Origin: Gemmatimonadota bacterium
GTDB lineage: Bacteria > Gemmatimonadota > Gemmatimonadetes > Gemmatimonadales > Gemmatimonadaceae
Reading direction: 5' to 3'
Length of the DNA: 64,000 nt
NCBI GenBank assembly: GCA_014192065.1
Contig: BJHH01000006.1
Coordinates: 82,859 to 146,858, forward strand
The position numbers and the translations under genes were made by a program. The notes below the pieces were generated by a model. The model was given only the letters and a program-made list of their open reading frames with translations. It made no database searches and had not been told where the DNA came from. Positions 27,598-38,482 of the stretch are shown piece after piece (the stretch's first letter is position 1; every line of letters starts with the position of its first letter).

Positions 27598-28084
27598 GGT
27601 GCGTGCGCCGCGCGACGGGATGACCACGAAGATCGTCGCCGGCGTCGTGGACGTCGTCGTCCTGCGCCGTGTGGGGCGCGCGTGGCGCGTGTTGACCCTC
27701 CAACGCGCTGCGGGCGTGCGCAGTACCGGCGCCTGGGAAATCGTCCACGGCAGCATTGAGCCGCGCGAAACACCAGTGCAGGCGGCGTTGCGCGAACTCC
27801 GCGAGGAGACCGGGTTTGCGCCGGAGCGGCTGTACAGCATCACTACCAACCCGTTCTATCTCTCGCGGTCCGATACGATCCAAGTCGCCGTGGCGTTCGC
27901 CGCCGTGGTGACGTCGGCGAAGTTCACGCTGGGCGTCGAACATAGCCGGGCGAAGTGGGAAACCTTTGCTGCGGCGCGGAAGCGGCTCGCCTGGCCGCGA
28001 ACCCACGATCTGCTCCGGCAGGTGGCGTGGATCCTCCGGGGCGGAGATGCTGGCGCAGTAGAGGACGTCCTACGGAGTGGCTAA
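27590..28084 (+). CDS. Nudix hydrolase
   Basis: Nudix enzymes hydrolyse nucleoside diphosphates linked to other groups. The 164-residue protein carries the full box: GSIEPRETPVQAALRELREE followed by TGFA, matching GX5EX7REUXEEXGU. The N-terminal strand IVAGVVDVVVLRRVGRAWRV is typical. GTG at 27590 overlaps the small ORF upstream; ATG at 27620 (MTTKIVAGVVD) is an equally good start. The substrate is unknown; it does not match MutT or RppH closely. The next gene is convergent. Confidence 0.85.
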   Translation: MSRVRAPRDGMTTKIVAGVVDVVVLRRVGRAWRVLTLQRAAGVRSTGAWEIVHGSIEPRETPVQAALRELREETGFAPERLYSITTNPFYLSRSDTIQVAVAFAAVVTSAKFTLGVEHSRAKWETFAAARKRLAWPRTHDLLRQVAWILRGGDAGAVEDVLRSG

Positions 28085-28112
28085 CGCACCACGCGGAGTA
28101 GGCAGTCTGCGG

Positions 28113-28961
28113 CTACTCGCCGTCCTTCGTGTTGGCAGTGCGCGAGGAGTTCCACGAATCCGTCGGCGCGTTCGGCTTCACCCGCACCGACTTCGCCGGA
28201 ATCCCCACATTCACGTGGTACGGCCTGACGTCCTTGGTCGCCACGGCCATGGCGCCAACCATCCCCTGCGTCCCGACGCGCACGCCCGCGAGGATCGTGG
28301 CGTGGTACGTGATGCGCACGCCATCCTCGAGGATCGTCGGCACATTGGTGACGTCGGCCTGATCCACGATGCTGTGCGTGTGGCTGTAGATGTTGGCGTA
28401 GTCGCTGATGGACACCTTGTGGCCCATCACGATCCTGCCCCGGTCGTCCAGCAACACGTGCCGATGCACGACCACATCGTCGCCACATTCGATGTTGTAG
28501 CCGAATGAGAACTCGACATGCTGAAATGCCTTGAACCGCTCACCGCACTTCTTGAAAATCTGCGGGGCCAGCAGTCGTCTGAGCCGGACGCCGAGGTCCA
28601 CGTTCTGTCCACCAACCGGCAGTCGGTCGAACGAGTACCAGAGCCAGAGCAGCGGCTTGACCAGCTGAAACTTCACGTCGTCGCACTCGGCGTAATACTC
28701 AGGTTCGAGCGTGACATTGCGCGGGTCGAGCGCTGCCAACGAGAGGCGCGTGCCCGCCGCGAGCGTGCTGTCGGCAACCGCGGTCTCCCAGTTGGCGGCG
28801 TACTGCGGGTACGCCAACTCACAGAGGATCTCGCGGCAGAAGCGCGGCCGGTCGAGCGACGGGTCACGGAGCGCGGCGTCGATCCGTTCAATCCAGGCGT
28901 CGGCGACCGGGGCGAACGGCGCCGGGGTGAGCTGGCGGAGCGGCTTTATCGCCACAGCCAC
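28113..28961 (-). CDS. Left-handed beta-helix (hexapeptide repeat) acyltransferase
   Basis: The 282-residue protein has an unfamiliar N-terminal half (to about 140) and a C-terminal hexapeptide-repeat region: GYNIECGDDVVVHRHVLLDD, RGRIVMGHKVSISDYANIYS, HTHSIVDQADVTNVPTILED, GVRITYHATILAGVRVG, and NVGIPAKSVRVK at the end. The repeats and the SHTH motif with a likely catalytic His match acetyl/acyltransferases acting on sugars or lipids. It overlaps the secreted protein gene upstream by 16 bases, and engB before that, so it ends the clp operon. The substrate is unknown. Confidence 0.8.
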   Translation of the reverse strand: MAVAIKPLRQLTPAPFAPVADAWIERIDAALRDPSLDRPRFCREILCELAYPQYAANWETAVADSTLAAGTRLSLAALDPRNVTLEPEYYAECDDVKFQLVKPLLWLWYSFDRLPVGGQNVDLGVRLRRLLAPQIFKKCGERFKAFQHVEFSFGYNIECGDDVVVHRHVLLDDRGRIVMGHKVSISDYANIYSHTHSIVDQADVTNVPTILEDGVRITYHATILAGVRVGTQGMVGAMAVATKDVRPYHVNVGIPAKSVRVKPNAPTDSWNSSRTANTKDGE

Positions 28962-29584
28962 TCACCTCCAGCTGGACTTGGCTTGCGCGCGGCGGCGGCG
29001 CGCGACCAGATGGCCGCACGTTCACGTTCAATGCGGGGCAGGATGTCACCCCACGCGGCCACTGGTTGGCCGGCCAGCGTGACGACGAGCGGCTGGTCGA
29101 GCGCGATCGACGGGTCGAACGCGAAGATCGCGTCCACGGTGCGTCCCTGCGTGAGACGTCCGTCGTCAAACCCCTTCACCAGCGACAGCACGTCGAGCGG
29201 GCGGAAGTCACGCCCCCCGCTGCGAATCTGTACGCCGCGTGGATCGTAGCGCGCCTCGCCCTGCTGCAGGTTGAAGAACGACACGTGCCAGGCCTGAATC
29301 GCGGCGAGCCCCAGCCGCTTCCGAATCGAATCGAGCCGCGCCGCGCGCGACTCGCGCAGCGCGTGCAGTGCTTGGTAGGTGTCTGGCGCGAGCGTGCGGA
29401 TGACGGACTCGTCGAGCGGCATCGCGCGGATCGTCAGACCCTGGAGTTGCACCACGATGGCGACGTCTTCCCGTCGGAGCGATCCGAAACCGGCGGGAAT
29501 CTGGCCAGCGGGCACCGCCTGTTGACCGTTGGCCACGGCAGCTGTGCCCACGAGAACAGCCATCGCGAGCGCCGTCCGCATCAT
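28946..29584 (-). CDS. Secreted protein of unknown function
   Basis: The 212-residue product starts MMRTALAMAVLVGTAAVANG followed by QQAVPAG, a clear signal peptide with an AxA-like cleavage site. The mature part has helical heptads (LHALRESRAARLDSIRKRLG) and RYDPRGVQIRSGGRDFRPLD. I recognise no family. ATG at 29584 overlaps the engB stop (ATGA) and its end overlaps the acyltransferase start by 16 bases, so it is translated with both. The periplasm is the likely place of action. Confidence 0.7.
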   Translation of the reverse strand: MMRTALAMAVLVGTAAVANGQQAVPAGQIPAGFGSLRREDVAIVVQLQGLTIRAMPLDESVIRTLAPDTYQALHALRESRAARLDSIRKRLGLAAIQAWHVSFFNLQQGEARYDPRGVQIRSGGRDFRPLDVLSLVKGFDDGRLTQGRTVDAIFAFDPSIALDQPLVVTLAGQPVAAWGDILPRIERERAAIWSRAAAARKPSPAGGEWLWR

Positions 29585-30156
29585 CGCCACGCCGGCGCCC
29601 CGATGAGCGCCACAACTGACTCCGCGAGTTCGTCGCGTCCCAATCCGGTATCTGCGCTGGTCGGCACTACCTGATCCTCGTCGACCTCCATCGCGCGCGC
29701 AAGCGACGCCGCCCGTTCGGCGAGCAGCTTCTTGCCAATTTTGTCCGTCTTGGTCAGCGCGATCAGGGTGGGCGTACCAAGCTCGCCGAGGTACTCGCGC
29801 ATGGCGAGGTCGTCGTCCGTGGGGTCGTGCCGGACGTCGAGCAGGAGCACGACGCCGCGGAGCGCTGGGCTTCCCTTGAGGTAGCCCTCGATCAGCGGCC
29901 GCCACGAGGCGCGCTGCTCCTTCGACACGCGGGCGTACCCGTATCCGGGCAAGTCGGCGATGATGAAGGTGTCGTTCACGCGAAAAAAGTTCACTTCGCG
30001 GGTGCGGCCTGGCGTGTTGCTCACGCGGGCGAGCTTGCGCCGTCCAACGAGCTTATTGAGAAGCGACGACTTGCCCACGTTCGAGCGCCCGGCAAACGCC
30101 ACTTCCGGGAGCAACGCGTCCGGGCGCCAGCCGCCGGCCGCCGCCATCCCGCCCAT
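29581..30156 (-). CDS. engB: Ribosome-biogenesis GTPase EngB/YsxC
   Basis: EngB is a GTPase needed for 50S assembly and division in many bacteria. The 191-residue frame shows the P-loop AGRSNVGKSSLLNKL, NTPGRTREVNFF, the G3 motif DLPGYGYARVSKEQR, LTKTDKIGKK and PTSADTG. The family's usual N-terminal residues (NPLIIRALEF) are encoded in frame just upstream of this ATG (to about 30189), but no ATG, GTG or TTG lies there; CTG at 30178-30180 is a candidate, so the real protein is probably longer. It follows clpX in the same direction and overlaps the next gene. Confidence 0.88.
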   Translation of the reverse strand: MGGMAAAGGWRPDALLPEVAFAGRSNVGKSSLLNKLVGRRKLARVSNTPGRTREVNFFRVNDTFIIADLPGYGYARVSKEQRASWRPLIEGYLKGSPALRGVVLLLDVRHDPTDDDLAMREYLGELGTPTLIALTKTDKIGKKLLAERAASLARAMEVDEDQVVPTSADTGLGRDELAESVVALIGAPAWR

Positions 30157-30280
30157 AAACTCGAGCGCGCGGATGATCAGAGGATTCTTGGCGGATGCGG
30201 GCGCTCCACCGCCTTCGGCGGGCGGTGTCGCCGGTTCCGGAGCGGCCGCGGGACCAGCACCGCGGCGGGGGGCTACGATC

Positions 30281-31534
30281 CTACGCCTCCTTCTTCTGGC
30301 GCCGAGGCGCCAGCTCGAGCAGTGGCGCGGCCCCGCTGGTGACCGATGCCTCGGTCACGCGAACCCCGACCACATCGTCGCGGGCCGGCAAGTCGAACAT
30401 CGTATCCATCAACAGGTTTTCGAGAATCGCGCGCAGGCCGCGCGCGCCGGTGCCGCGCTCGATCGCCTTGCAGGCGATCGCCTTCAGCGCCGACTCCTCG
30501 AACGAAATCTTCACCTCCTCGAGCTCGAACAGCTTGGCGTACTGCTTGGTGAGGGCGTTGCGCGGCTCCTTTAGGATCTTGACCAGCGCCTCCTCATCCA
30601 GCGCCTCGAGCGGCACGGCCACGGGGAGGCGGCCGACGAGTTCTGGAATCAATCCAAAACGGAGCAAATCGTCCGGCTCGACGTGGCCAAATAATTGTTT
30701 TGTCGCCGCCTTGCCCTGCTTGGCTTCGGCCGAGTTGAACCCGATCTGCCGACGGCCGAGTCGCGCCTCGATGATCTTTTCGAGGCCGTCGAACGCGCCA
30801 CCGCAAATAAACAGAATGTCCTTGGTGTTGATCTGGATGTATTCCTGCTGGGGGTGCTTCCGGCCACCCTGCGGCGGAACGCTCGCGACCGTGCCTTCGA
30901 GGATCTTGAGCAGCGCCTGCTGAACGCCCTCGCCGCTCACATCACGCGTGATGCTGGGGTTCTCGCTCTTGCGAGCGATCTTGTCGATTTCGTCGATATA
31001 CACGATGCCGCGCTCGCACTCGGCGACGTTGAAATCACCGGCCTGGAGCAGGCGGACGAGGATGTTTTCTACGTCTTCGCCGACGTAACCCGCTTCGGTG
31101 AGCGTCGTGGCGTCGGCAATCGTGAACGGTACGTCGAGAATCCGCGCCAGTGTCTGCGCGAGCAATGTCTTGCCTACACCCGTGGGGCCGAGGAGGAGGA
31201 TGTTCGACTTGTCGAGCTCGACATCACCCTCGCGCTTGGCGCCTGAATTGATGCGCTTGTAGTGGTTGTACACGGCCACGGAGAGCGCCTTCTTCGCCTG
31301 CTCTTGGCCGATCACATACTGGTCCAGTACGTCCTTGATCTCTTGTGGCGCGGGAACCTGCGTCACGGCATCGGCGACCTCCCGCTCCTCGTCCTCGGCC
31401 AAGATCTCGTTGCAGAGCGTGATACACTCGTTGCAGATGTAGACCGAAGGCCCCGAGATGAACTTCCTCACGGAGTCTTTGGACTTCCCGCAGAACGAGC
31501 AGCGGAGATGGCGGTCGTGCGACATCGAGGTCAT
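30281..31534 (-). CDS. clpX: ATP-dependent Clp protease ATP-binding subunit ClpX
   Basis: ClpX unfolds substrates and feeds them to ClpP. The 417-residue protein has the N-terminal C4 zinc finger ([10 protein letters not shown]...[10 protein letters not shown]), Walker A ([19 protein letters not shown]), Walker B ([16 protein letters not shown]), the pore-loop region [12 protein letters not shown] and the IGF loop (RRQIGFNS) that docks on ClpP. Length is normal. It lies downstream of tig and clpP, the usual order, with a hairpin between clpP and clpX that may lower readthrough. Confidence 0.96.
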   Translation of the reverse strand: MTSMSHDRHLRCSFCGKSKDSVRKFISGPSVYICNECITLCNEILAEDEEREVADAVTQVPAPQEIKDVLDQYVIGQEQAKKALSVAVYNHYKRINSGAKREGDVELDKSNILLLGPTGVGKTLLAQTLARILDVPFTIADATTLTEAGYVGEDVENILVRLLQAGDFNVAECERGIVYIDEIDKIARKSENPSITRDVSGEGVQQALLKILEGTVASVPPQGGRKHPQQEYIQINTKDILFICGGAFDGLEKIIEARLGRRQIGFNSAEAKQGKAATKQLFGHVEPDDLLRFGLIPELVGRLPVAVPLEALDEEALVKILKEPRNALTKQYAKLFELEEVKISFEESALKAIACKAIERGTGARGLRAILENLLMDTMFDLPARDDVVGVRVTEASVTSGAAPLLELAPRRQKKEA

Positions 31535-31664
31535 GAGCGGATAGCCGGTTTCCTATGGAACGGTCGCTGACACCAGGACGGTGCGCGCTACGCTGCGTCC
31601 CATTCGACGCCCCGTGTTTCCCTTGGGTAACACTACCCCTCGGCTTGGATCACTACAATGATGG

Positions 31665-31702
31665 AAACGGGCGCTTGTGAAAGACTTCACAAGCACCCGT
31701 TT
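31665..31702 (-). terminator. Strong hairpin between clpP and clpX
   Basis: Leftward the sequence forms AAACGGGTGCTTGTGAA, a 4-base loop GTCT, and TTCACAAGCGCCCGTTT: a 17-pair stem with one G-U pair. The U tract is weak (GTTTCC), so it may attenuate rather than end transcription, or protect the clpP 3' end. Because the arms pair equally well on both strands, orientation rests on gene context. Confidence 0.6.
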
Positions 31703-31713
31703 GCTCCGAAGTC

Positions 31714-32370
31714 TTACCGCTTGATCGGGCTGCCGCCAGGCCGGTTGTTTGCGGTCGCGTCGGCCAGGTCCTTGATCATCTCAGGCGTCTGTGTGATCAC
31801 CGTGTCGATGATTCCGTACACCTTGGCCTCTTCGGCCGACATGAAGAAGTCGCGCTCCATGTCACGCTCGATCTGCTCGAGCGGCCGGCCGGTGTGCTTG
31901 GCATACAGGCCGTTCATCTGGGCGCGGAGATAGAGGATTTCCTTCGCCTGAATCTCGATATCGGCCGCCGTGCCCTGCGCGCCGCCCGACGGCTGGTGAA
32001 TCATGATCCGCGAGTGGGGCAGGGCAGAGCGCTTGCCTGCACGGCCGGCGGAGAGCAGGAACGATCCCATCGACGCCGCCATGCCCATGCAGATGGTCGC
32101 CACCGGCGAACGTAGGAACTGCATGGTGTCGTAGATCGCCATGCCGCTCGAGACGTTGCCGCCAGGCGAATTGATATAGAGGTAGATGTCGCGCCCGGGG
32201 TTATCGGCATCCAGGAAAAGGAGTTGCGCGATAATCATGTTCGCCACGTCGTCGTTGATCGGCGTGCCGAGGAAGATGATTCGGTCCATCAGGAGCCGGG
32301 AATACACGTCGTAGCTGCGTTCGCCGCGGCTCGACCGTTCGATCACGTAGGGATTCGGGATCACTGGCAT
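31714..32370 (-). CDS. clpP: ATP-dependent Clp protease proteolytic subunit
   Basis: ClpP is the serine protease barrel of the Clp system. The 218-residue protein has [40 protein letters not shown], the catalytic Ser in [14 protein letters not shown], the catalytic His in [15 protein letters not shown], and the Asp in [14 protein letters not shown] at 32370 was chosen; the 12 codons upstream do not match the family. It lies 32 bases after tig and 179 before clpX. Confidence 0.96.
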   Translation of the reverse strand: MPVIPNPYVIERSSRGERSYDVYSRLLMDRIIFLGTPINDDVANMIIAQLLFLDADNPGRDIYLYINSPGGNVSSGMAIYDTMQFLRSPVATICMGMAASMGSFLLSAGRAGKRSALPHSRIMIHQPSGGAQGTAADIEIQAKEILYLRAQMNGLYAKHTGRPLEQIERDMERDFFMSAEEAKVYGIIDTVITQTPEMIKDLADATANNRPGGSPIKR

Positions 32371-32402
32371 GCGTTCGGGTTCCTCTCGTGAGACGTTCGG
32401 GG

Positions 32403-33647
32403 TCAACTCTGCTCGACGCTGTTACGCGCGAGTAGCCAGGCGAACACACGGTCCTCGGTGATCGCTCGCTCGATCTCGCGTAACCGCCCGGCCTTCTGCA
32501 GCGACGCGTACAGCTCGCCGGTCTTCAGGCCGCGCTTCTCGGCCAGTTCGCCGATCTTGTCGTCCACGTCCTTCTCGCTGGCGATCAGCGATTCGTTCTT
32601 GGCGATCTGGTCGATCACGGCGTCGCGGCGAACCTGCCGCTCGGCCATGGGACGGAACTCGGCCGTGAACTTCTCCGCTTCCGCTTCCGGTACGTGATAG
32701 GCCTCGGCGTAGGCCTGCACCACTTGCCGCACCCATGACGGTGGAACGTCAAACGGGTTCGCGGTCAGGATCTGGTCGAGCAGGCTGCTGCGCACCGACG
32801 CATCGGCCTCGCGTTCGGCCTGTGCCGCGAGATCGGTGCGAACGGCCGCGCGCAGCGCCTCCAGCGTCTCGAAGTCTCCGAGTTCCCGAGCCAGCGCATC
32901 GTCGAGCGCGGGTAGCGACTTCCGCTTCACTTCGGTCAGCGCCACGCGGACGGCCTTCGTCTGGCCGCGCTGTGCTTCGTCGGGGAAATCGTCAGGCCAC
33001 TTCACCGGTCGCTCGGCCGAACCGCCAGGCGCCAGCTCCATGATCAGCTCCTCAATCGCGCCAATCACCTGGCCCGCGCCGAGCATGAGCCGGTATTCCT
33101 TTCCGTCGGTCGAAGGGGCTTCGCCGCTCGTGACGGCCAGTTGCACGGTGATGAGGTCGCCTTCCTTGGGCTTCTCTTCTGTCGGCGTCCAGGCGGCCTT
33201 CTGGTCGCGCATCTGTTCGATTTGCGCAGCGAGGGCATCGTCCGTGACCTGGGCAGCCTTCCGCGTGAGCTTGAAGCCATCGAGCTGTGGGAGCTCAACC
33301 ACCGGCCGCACTTCGCAATGCAACTCGAAGGTGAGCGGTTGGTCGTCCTCGAAGCTGACGTCGTGCGCGTGCGGTTGCGTGACAGGGTCGAGCTGCTCGG
33401 TCTCGATCACGCGCTGATACGCTTCGCGCATCAGCCCGTCGAGCGCGTCCTGCTTGATGGCGTCGGCGTACTGCTTGCGGACGATGTTGGCAGGCGCCTT
33501 GCCCGGGCGGAACCCGGGAACGCGTACCTGCTTGGCTACACGCGTCGCTGCCCGTTCACGGGCCTCGCTGACGGTGCTGGCGCTGATGCTGATGCGCAGG
33601 TGCCGTTCGGCGCCATGCGTTTTGCGGTCGGTGACTTCGAGTTGCAT
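32403..33647 (-). CDS. tig: Trigger factor
   Basis: Trigger factor binds the ribosome exit and folds nascent chains, with peptidyl-prolyl isomerase activity. The 414-residue protein has the ribosome-binding region near the start ([20 protein letters not shown] is the signature loop), a PPIase domain in the middle ([16 protein letters not shown] to [19 protein letters not shown]) and a helical C-terminal arm. ATG at 33647 matches the family start MQLEVTD; the longer frame runs across the tRNA. It heads the tig-clpP-clpX run. Confidence 0.93.
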   Translation of the reverse strand: MQLEVTDRKTHGAERHLRISISASTVSEARERAATRVAKQVRVPGFRPGKAPANIVRKQYADAIKQDALDGLMREAYQRVIETEQLDPVTQPHAHDVSFEDDQPLTFELHCEVRPVVELPQLDGFKLTRKAAQVTDDALAAQIEQMRDQKAAWTPTEEKPKEGDLITVQLAVTSGEAPSTDGKEYRLMLGAGQVIGAIEELIMELAPGGSAERPVKWPDDFPDEAQRGQTKAVRVALTEVKRKSLPALDDALARELGDFETLEALRAAVRTDLAAQAEREADASVRSSLLDQILTANPFDVPPSWVRQVVQAYAEAYHVPEAEAEKFTAEFRPMAERQVRRDAVIDQIAKNESLIASEKDVDDKIGELAEKRGLKTGELYASLQKAGRLREIERAITEDRVFAWLLARNSVEQS

Positions 33648-33703
33648 ATGTCGGAAAAATAACCCAATTGCGCCGGGTTTTGTCCCCTCACTACCTATAA
33701 ACA

Positions 33704-33785
33704 TGCGAAAGCCGGGGGTCGAACCCGGACGCCTTGCGGCACAGGATCCTAAGTCCTGCGCGTCTGCCAATTCCGCCACTCTCGC
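33704..33785 (-). tRNA. tRNA-Leu (anticodon UAG)
   Basis: Leftward, the 82-base sequence starts GCGAGAGUGGCGGAAUUGGC and ends CCCCCGGCUUUCGCA. The acceptor arms GCGAGAG/CUUUCGC pair with one G-U. The anticodon stem CAGGA/UCCUG encloses CUUAGGA, giving UAG. A long variable arm follows (GCCGCAAGGC) as expected for class II leucine tRNA, then a TTCGA T-loop. CCA is not encoded. It lies between degP and tig. Confidence 0.95.
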
Positions 33786-33790
33786 AACTG

Positions 33791-33821
33791 AAAAGGGAGT
33801 CCGTCGTCCGGACTCCCCTTT
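33791..33821 (-). terminator. Rho-independent terminator after the DegP-like gene
   Basis: Leftward: AAAGGGGAGTCCG, a short loop, CGGACTCCCTTTT, a stem of about 12 pairs with one bulged G and a T run. It lies 20 bases behind the stop of the protease gene and just before the tRNA. Confidence 0.75.
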
Positions 33822-33841
33822 CAGACCATCAGGAGTCTGCT

Positions 33842-35437
<1,596 letters not shown>

Positions 35438-35496
35438 GCGGTTTAGTCCTGACCGTGAAGAGGTGGTTCGGTTCACCCACTGGTCTGCATTAGACA

Positions 35497-35532
35497 CCGG
35501 GCGGACAGGGGAAAGTTCCACCATCCGCCCGG
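35497..35532. repeat. Inverted repeat between dnaK and the DegP-like gene
   Basis: CCGGGCGGA (35497-35505) and TCCGCCCGG (35524-35532) form a perfect 9-pair stem around an 18-base loop. There is no T run. It could act as a dnaK 3' hairpin. Confidence 0.5.
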
Positions 35533-35546
35533 CGTAAATCTAGGCG

Positions 35547-37496
35547 TTACGCCTTCTTGTCGTTCTTGGCGTCCTTGTCGTCCACGATCTCATAGTCGGC
35601 TTCCGCGACCTCTTCCTTCTTTGCCTCGCCCGCGGCGCCATCGGCTGGCGCGCCCTCACCGGCCGGTGGCGTGGACGCCTGCGCCGCGTACACCGACTGT
35701 CCGGCGGCTTGGAATGCCGCCGAGAGTTCTTCGAGCGCGCCGTTGATCTCGTGCATATCGTCACCGCGGTGTGCCTTGCGGGCGCGTTCCACAGCGGCAG
35801 TGAGCCTCGTGCGGAGTTCCTCCGGCACCTTGTCGGACCATTCCTTCGACTCCTTCTCGACCTGATACGCCAGGGTGTCGAGCCGGTTCTTGGTGTCGAT
35901 CTCTTCGCGCTTCTGCTTGTCGTGCGCGGCGTTCTGCTCGGCGTCCTTCACCATCCGATCCACTTCGCCGTCTGAGAGCCCGCTCGACGCCTCAATGCGG
36001 ATCTTCTGCTCCTTGGCGGTCGCCTTGTCTTTCGCGGCCACGTGCAGGATGCCGTTCGCGTCGATGTCGAAGGTCACCTCGACCTGCGGCATGCCGCGGG
36101 AGGCGGGCGGAATGCCCGTGAGCTGAAACTTGCCGATCGTCTTGTTGTAGACGGCAAGTTCGCGCTCGCCCTGCAGCACATGGATCTCGACCGTGGTCTG
36201 GTTGTCGTCGGCCGTCGAGAAGGTCTCTGATTTCTTGGTTGGAATCGTCGTGTTCCGCGCGATGAGCACGGTGGTCACGCCGCCCAGCGTCTCGATGCCG
36301 AGCGAGAGCGGCGTGACGTCGAGGAGCAGCACGTCCTTCTGCTCGCCGGTGAGCACCGCACCCTGAATCGCCGCGCCGACCGCCACGACTTCATCCGGGT
36401 TCACGCCCTTGTTCGGCTCCTTGCCGAAGAACGCCTTCACGACTTCCTGCACCTTGGGCATACGTGTCGAGCCGCCGACGAGCAGTACTTCGTCAATCTC
36501 CGACGGCTGCAGCTTGGCGTCGGCGAGCGCCTTCTTCATTGGTTCGAGCGTGCGCGTGACGAGGTCGTCCACCAGCTGTTCGAGCTTGGCGCGTGTGAGC
36601 TGATAGTTGAGGTGCTTCGGGCCCGCTTGGTCGGCCGTGATGAAGGGCAGGTTGATGTCGGTGCTCATGGTGCCCGAGAGCTCGATCTTGGCCTTTTCGG
36701 CGGCTTCCTTCAGGCGCTGGAGCGCCATCGGATCCTTGGAGAGGTCGATCGCCTGGTCCTTCTTGAACTCGGCCACGAGCCAGTCAATCACGCGCTGGTC
36801 GAAATCGTCGCCGCCCAGGTGCGTATCGCCGTTGGTGGACTTCACCTCGAACTGCTTCGTACCGTCCACTTCGTAGAGTTCGAGGACGGAGATGTCGTAT
36901 GTGCCGCCACCAAGGTCGAACACGGCGACTTTCTCGTCCTTCTTGCCCTTGCGATCGAGGCCGTAGGCGAGCGCCGCGGCCGTCGGCTCGTTGATGATGC
37001 GCAGGACGTCGAGGCCGGCGATCTTGCCCGCGTCCTTCGTCGCCTGGCGCTGCGAATCGTTGAAGTAAGCCGGCACCGTCACGACCGCTTTGGTGACCGG
37101 GTGGCCGAGGTAGTCCTCCGCGGTCTGCTTCATCTTCTGCAGGATCATCGCGGAGACTTCGGGCGGCGTGTAGCGCTTGCCCTGCACCTCAACCGATGCG
37201 ACGTCGTTCGTGCCGCTCTTCACGGCGTACGGGACCCGTTTTGTCTCCTCAGTCACCTCGGACATCTTGCGGCCCATGAAGCGCTTGATCGAGAAGACCG
37301 TGTTTTGCGGGTTCGTCACGGCCTGGCGCTTCGCGATCTGACCGACCAAGCGCTCGCCGTCCTTGCTGAATCCCACGACGGATGGCGTCGTGCGCCCGCC
37401 TTCCGCGTTCGGGATGACCACCGGATCGCCGCCTTCCATCACGGCGACGACCGAGTTCGTGGTGCCTAGGTCGATGCCGATCACTTTGTCTGCCAT
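35547..37496 (-). CDS. dnaK: Chaperone DnaK (Hsp70)
   Basis: DnaK folds proteins with DnaJ and GrpE. The 649-residue protein starts [20 protein letters not shown], has the second phosphate loop [20 protein letters not shown], the adenosine motif [20 protein letters not shown], the linker [13 protein letters not shown], and an acidic-lysine C-terminus. The SD AGAGGA precedes the ATG. No grpE or dnaJ adjoins it, and no CIRCE element was seen upstream. The long leader has a small hairpin at 37543-37560. Confidence 0.97.
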   Translation of the reverse strand: MADKVIGIDLGTTNSVVAVMEGGDPVVIPNAEGGRTTPSVVGFSKDGERLVGQIAKRQAVTNPQNTVFSIKRFMGRKMSEVTEETKRVPYAVKSGTNDVASVEVQGKRYTPPEVSAMILQKMKQTAEDYLGHPVTKAVVTVPAYFNDSQRQATKDAGKIAGLDVLRIINEPTAAALAYGLDRKGKKDEKVAVFDLGGGTYDISVLELYEVDGTKQFEVKSTNGDTHLGGDDFDQRVIDWLVAEFKKDQAIDLSKDPMALQRLKEAAEKAKIELSGTMSTDINLPFITADQAGPKHLNYQLTRAKLEQLVDDLVTRTLEPMKKALADAKLQPSEIDEVLLVGGSTRMPKVQEVVKAFFGKEPNKGVNPDEVVAVGAAIQGAVLTGEQKDVLLLDVTPLSLGIETLGGVTTVLIARNTTIPTKKSETFSTADDNQTTVEIHVLQGERELAVYNKTIGKFQLTGIPPASRGMPQVEVTFDIDANGILHVAAKDKATAKEQKIRIEASSGLSDGEVDRMVKDAEQNAAHDKQKREEIDTKNRLDTLAYQVEKESKEWSDKVPEELRTRLTAAVERARKAHRGDDMHEINGALEELSAAFQAAGQSVYAAQASTPPAGEGAPADGAAGEAKKEEVAEADYEIVDDKDAKNDKKA

Positions 37497-37839
37497 GTGG
37501 ATCCTCTCAGGATTGTCTTGACGCGGTGCTGCCGTGCCGGCCGCTACGACTTCCGTCGTAGTCCTGCTCGCCGTCGGCCCAATTGGTGAATAGATAGGGC
37601 AAGGTTGGGACCAGAAAAATGCGCCATTCTGGCTGTTATCTAGTTACTGTTTCGGGCTCTGCGAGCTGCCAGAATAGCAGTCCATCGGTCAATACTGGTT
37701 GACGCCCGTAATCTCCCTGTTTCAAGGCGTCACGGTTACGCAACAATGTGCGCTGCGGCGCGCCATCCGACTCCAGGTAAGGTAGTTTTCCTTCCACATG
37801 TAACCTGTCGTTCGCGCTCGCATTTCGGAGACTTCAACG
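37497..37839. other. Divergent 343-base intergenic region, dnaK and pit operon
   Basis: No coding sequence is supported. It must hold the dnaK promoter (leftward) and the pap-pit-ppk promoter (rightward). Seen: hairpin CTACGACTTCCGTCGTAG (37543-37560, 7-pair stem), and an 8-base inverted pair ATTCTGGC (about 37625) / GCCAGAAT (about 37669). ATGTAAC at 37798-37804 equals a heptamer of the candidate Pho box at 50021-50038. Base composition is less GC-rich than in the genes. Confidence 0.5.
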
Positions 37840-38454
37840 GTGCGCCTGATCCCGAAGGACGAAGGATTCTTTGAACTGTTCGATGCCCTTGCCGAACGGT
37901 TGACCCTAGCGGCCGCGCTGCTGAACGAGTTGTTCACGGATCCCACGCGGCTCGACCATTTGGCGGGCCAGATCAAGGAACTCGAGCACCAGGCCGACGA
38001 AGTCACGCACGAAGTCGTGGTGCGCCTCGACCGCAGCTTCGTAACACCACTCGACCGCGAAGACATCCACGCGTTGGCGACCACGCTCGACAACGTCGTA
38101 GACCTCGTGAACGGCACGGCGCGGCGGGCGCAGATGTTTCACATCGGCGACTGCCGCGAGCCGGCAATGCAAATGACGGCCGTGCTGGTGCGCGCCTCCG
38201 AGTTGATCCGGCAGGCGGTGCACAATGTGCGCGATCCGCAGCAGGTGGCGAGGATCAGTCGCGAGATCAAGCAACTCGAGCAAGAGGGCGATATCCTGTA
38301 CTTCAGCGCGGTCGGCGCGCTGTTCGCTGGCAAGCCACAGGATGCACTTGAGGTGGTGAAGTGGAAAGAACTCTACGACAACATTGAGTACGCCATCGAT
38401 GAGAGTGAGGACGTGCTGAACGTCCTCGAGAGTATTTCCATCAAGAACAGCTGA
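37840..38454 (+). CDS. DUF47/PhoU-like Pit accessory protein
   Basis: The 204-residue, all-helical protein belongs to the DUF47 (YkaA/Pap) family, cytoplasmic PhoU relatives found with Pit transporters. Seen are MRLIPKDEGFFELFDALAER, IKELEHQADEVTHEVVVRLD, TPLDREDIHALATTLDNVVD (metal-binding E/DxxxD type) and the repeat IKQLEQEGDILYFSAVGALF. GTG at 37840 follows GGAG (37826-37830). pit starts 28 bases downstream. It probably tunes Pit activity. Confidence 0.9.
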   Translation: MRLIPKDEGFFELFDALAERLTLAAALLNELFTDPTRLDHLAGQIKELEHQADEVTHEVVVRLDRSFVTPLDREDIHALATTLDNVVDLVNGTARRAQMFHIGDCREPAMQMTAVLVRASELIRQAVHNVRDPQQVARISREIKQLEQEGDILYFSAVGALFAGKPQDALEVVKWKELYDNIEYAIDESEDVLNVLESISIKNS

Positions 38455-38482
38455 CGCACCCAGCAGTAACCAGGCCACAACC

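Noticed and set aside
37805..37823. E. coli-type Pho box (CTGTCGT ... CTCGCAT) before the pit operon
   Set aside because: The second half matches poorly and the spacing is 12, not 11.
37497..37839. CIRCE operator upstream of dnaK
   Set aside because: No TTAGCACTC/GAGTGCTAA pair is present; only a 7-pair hairpin and an unrelated inverted pair.
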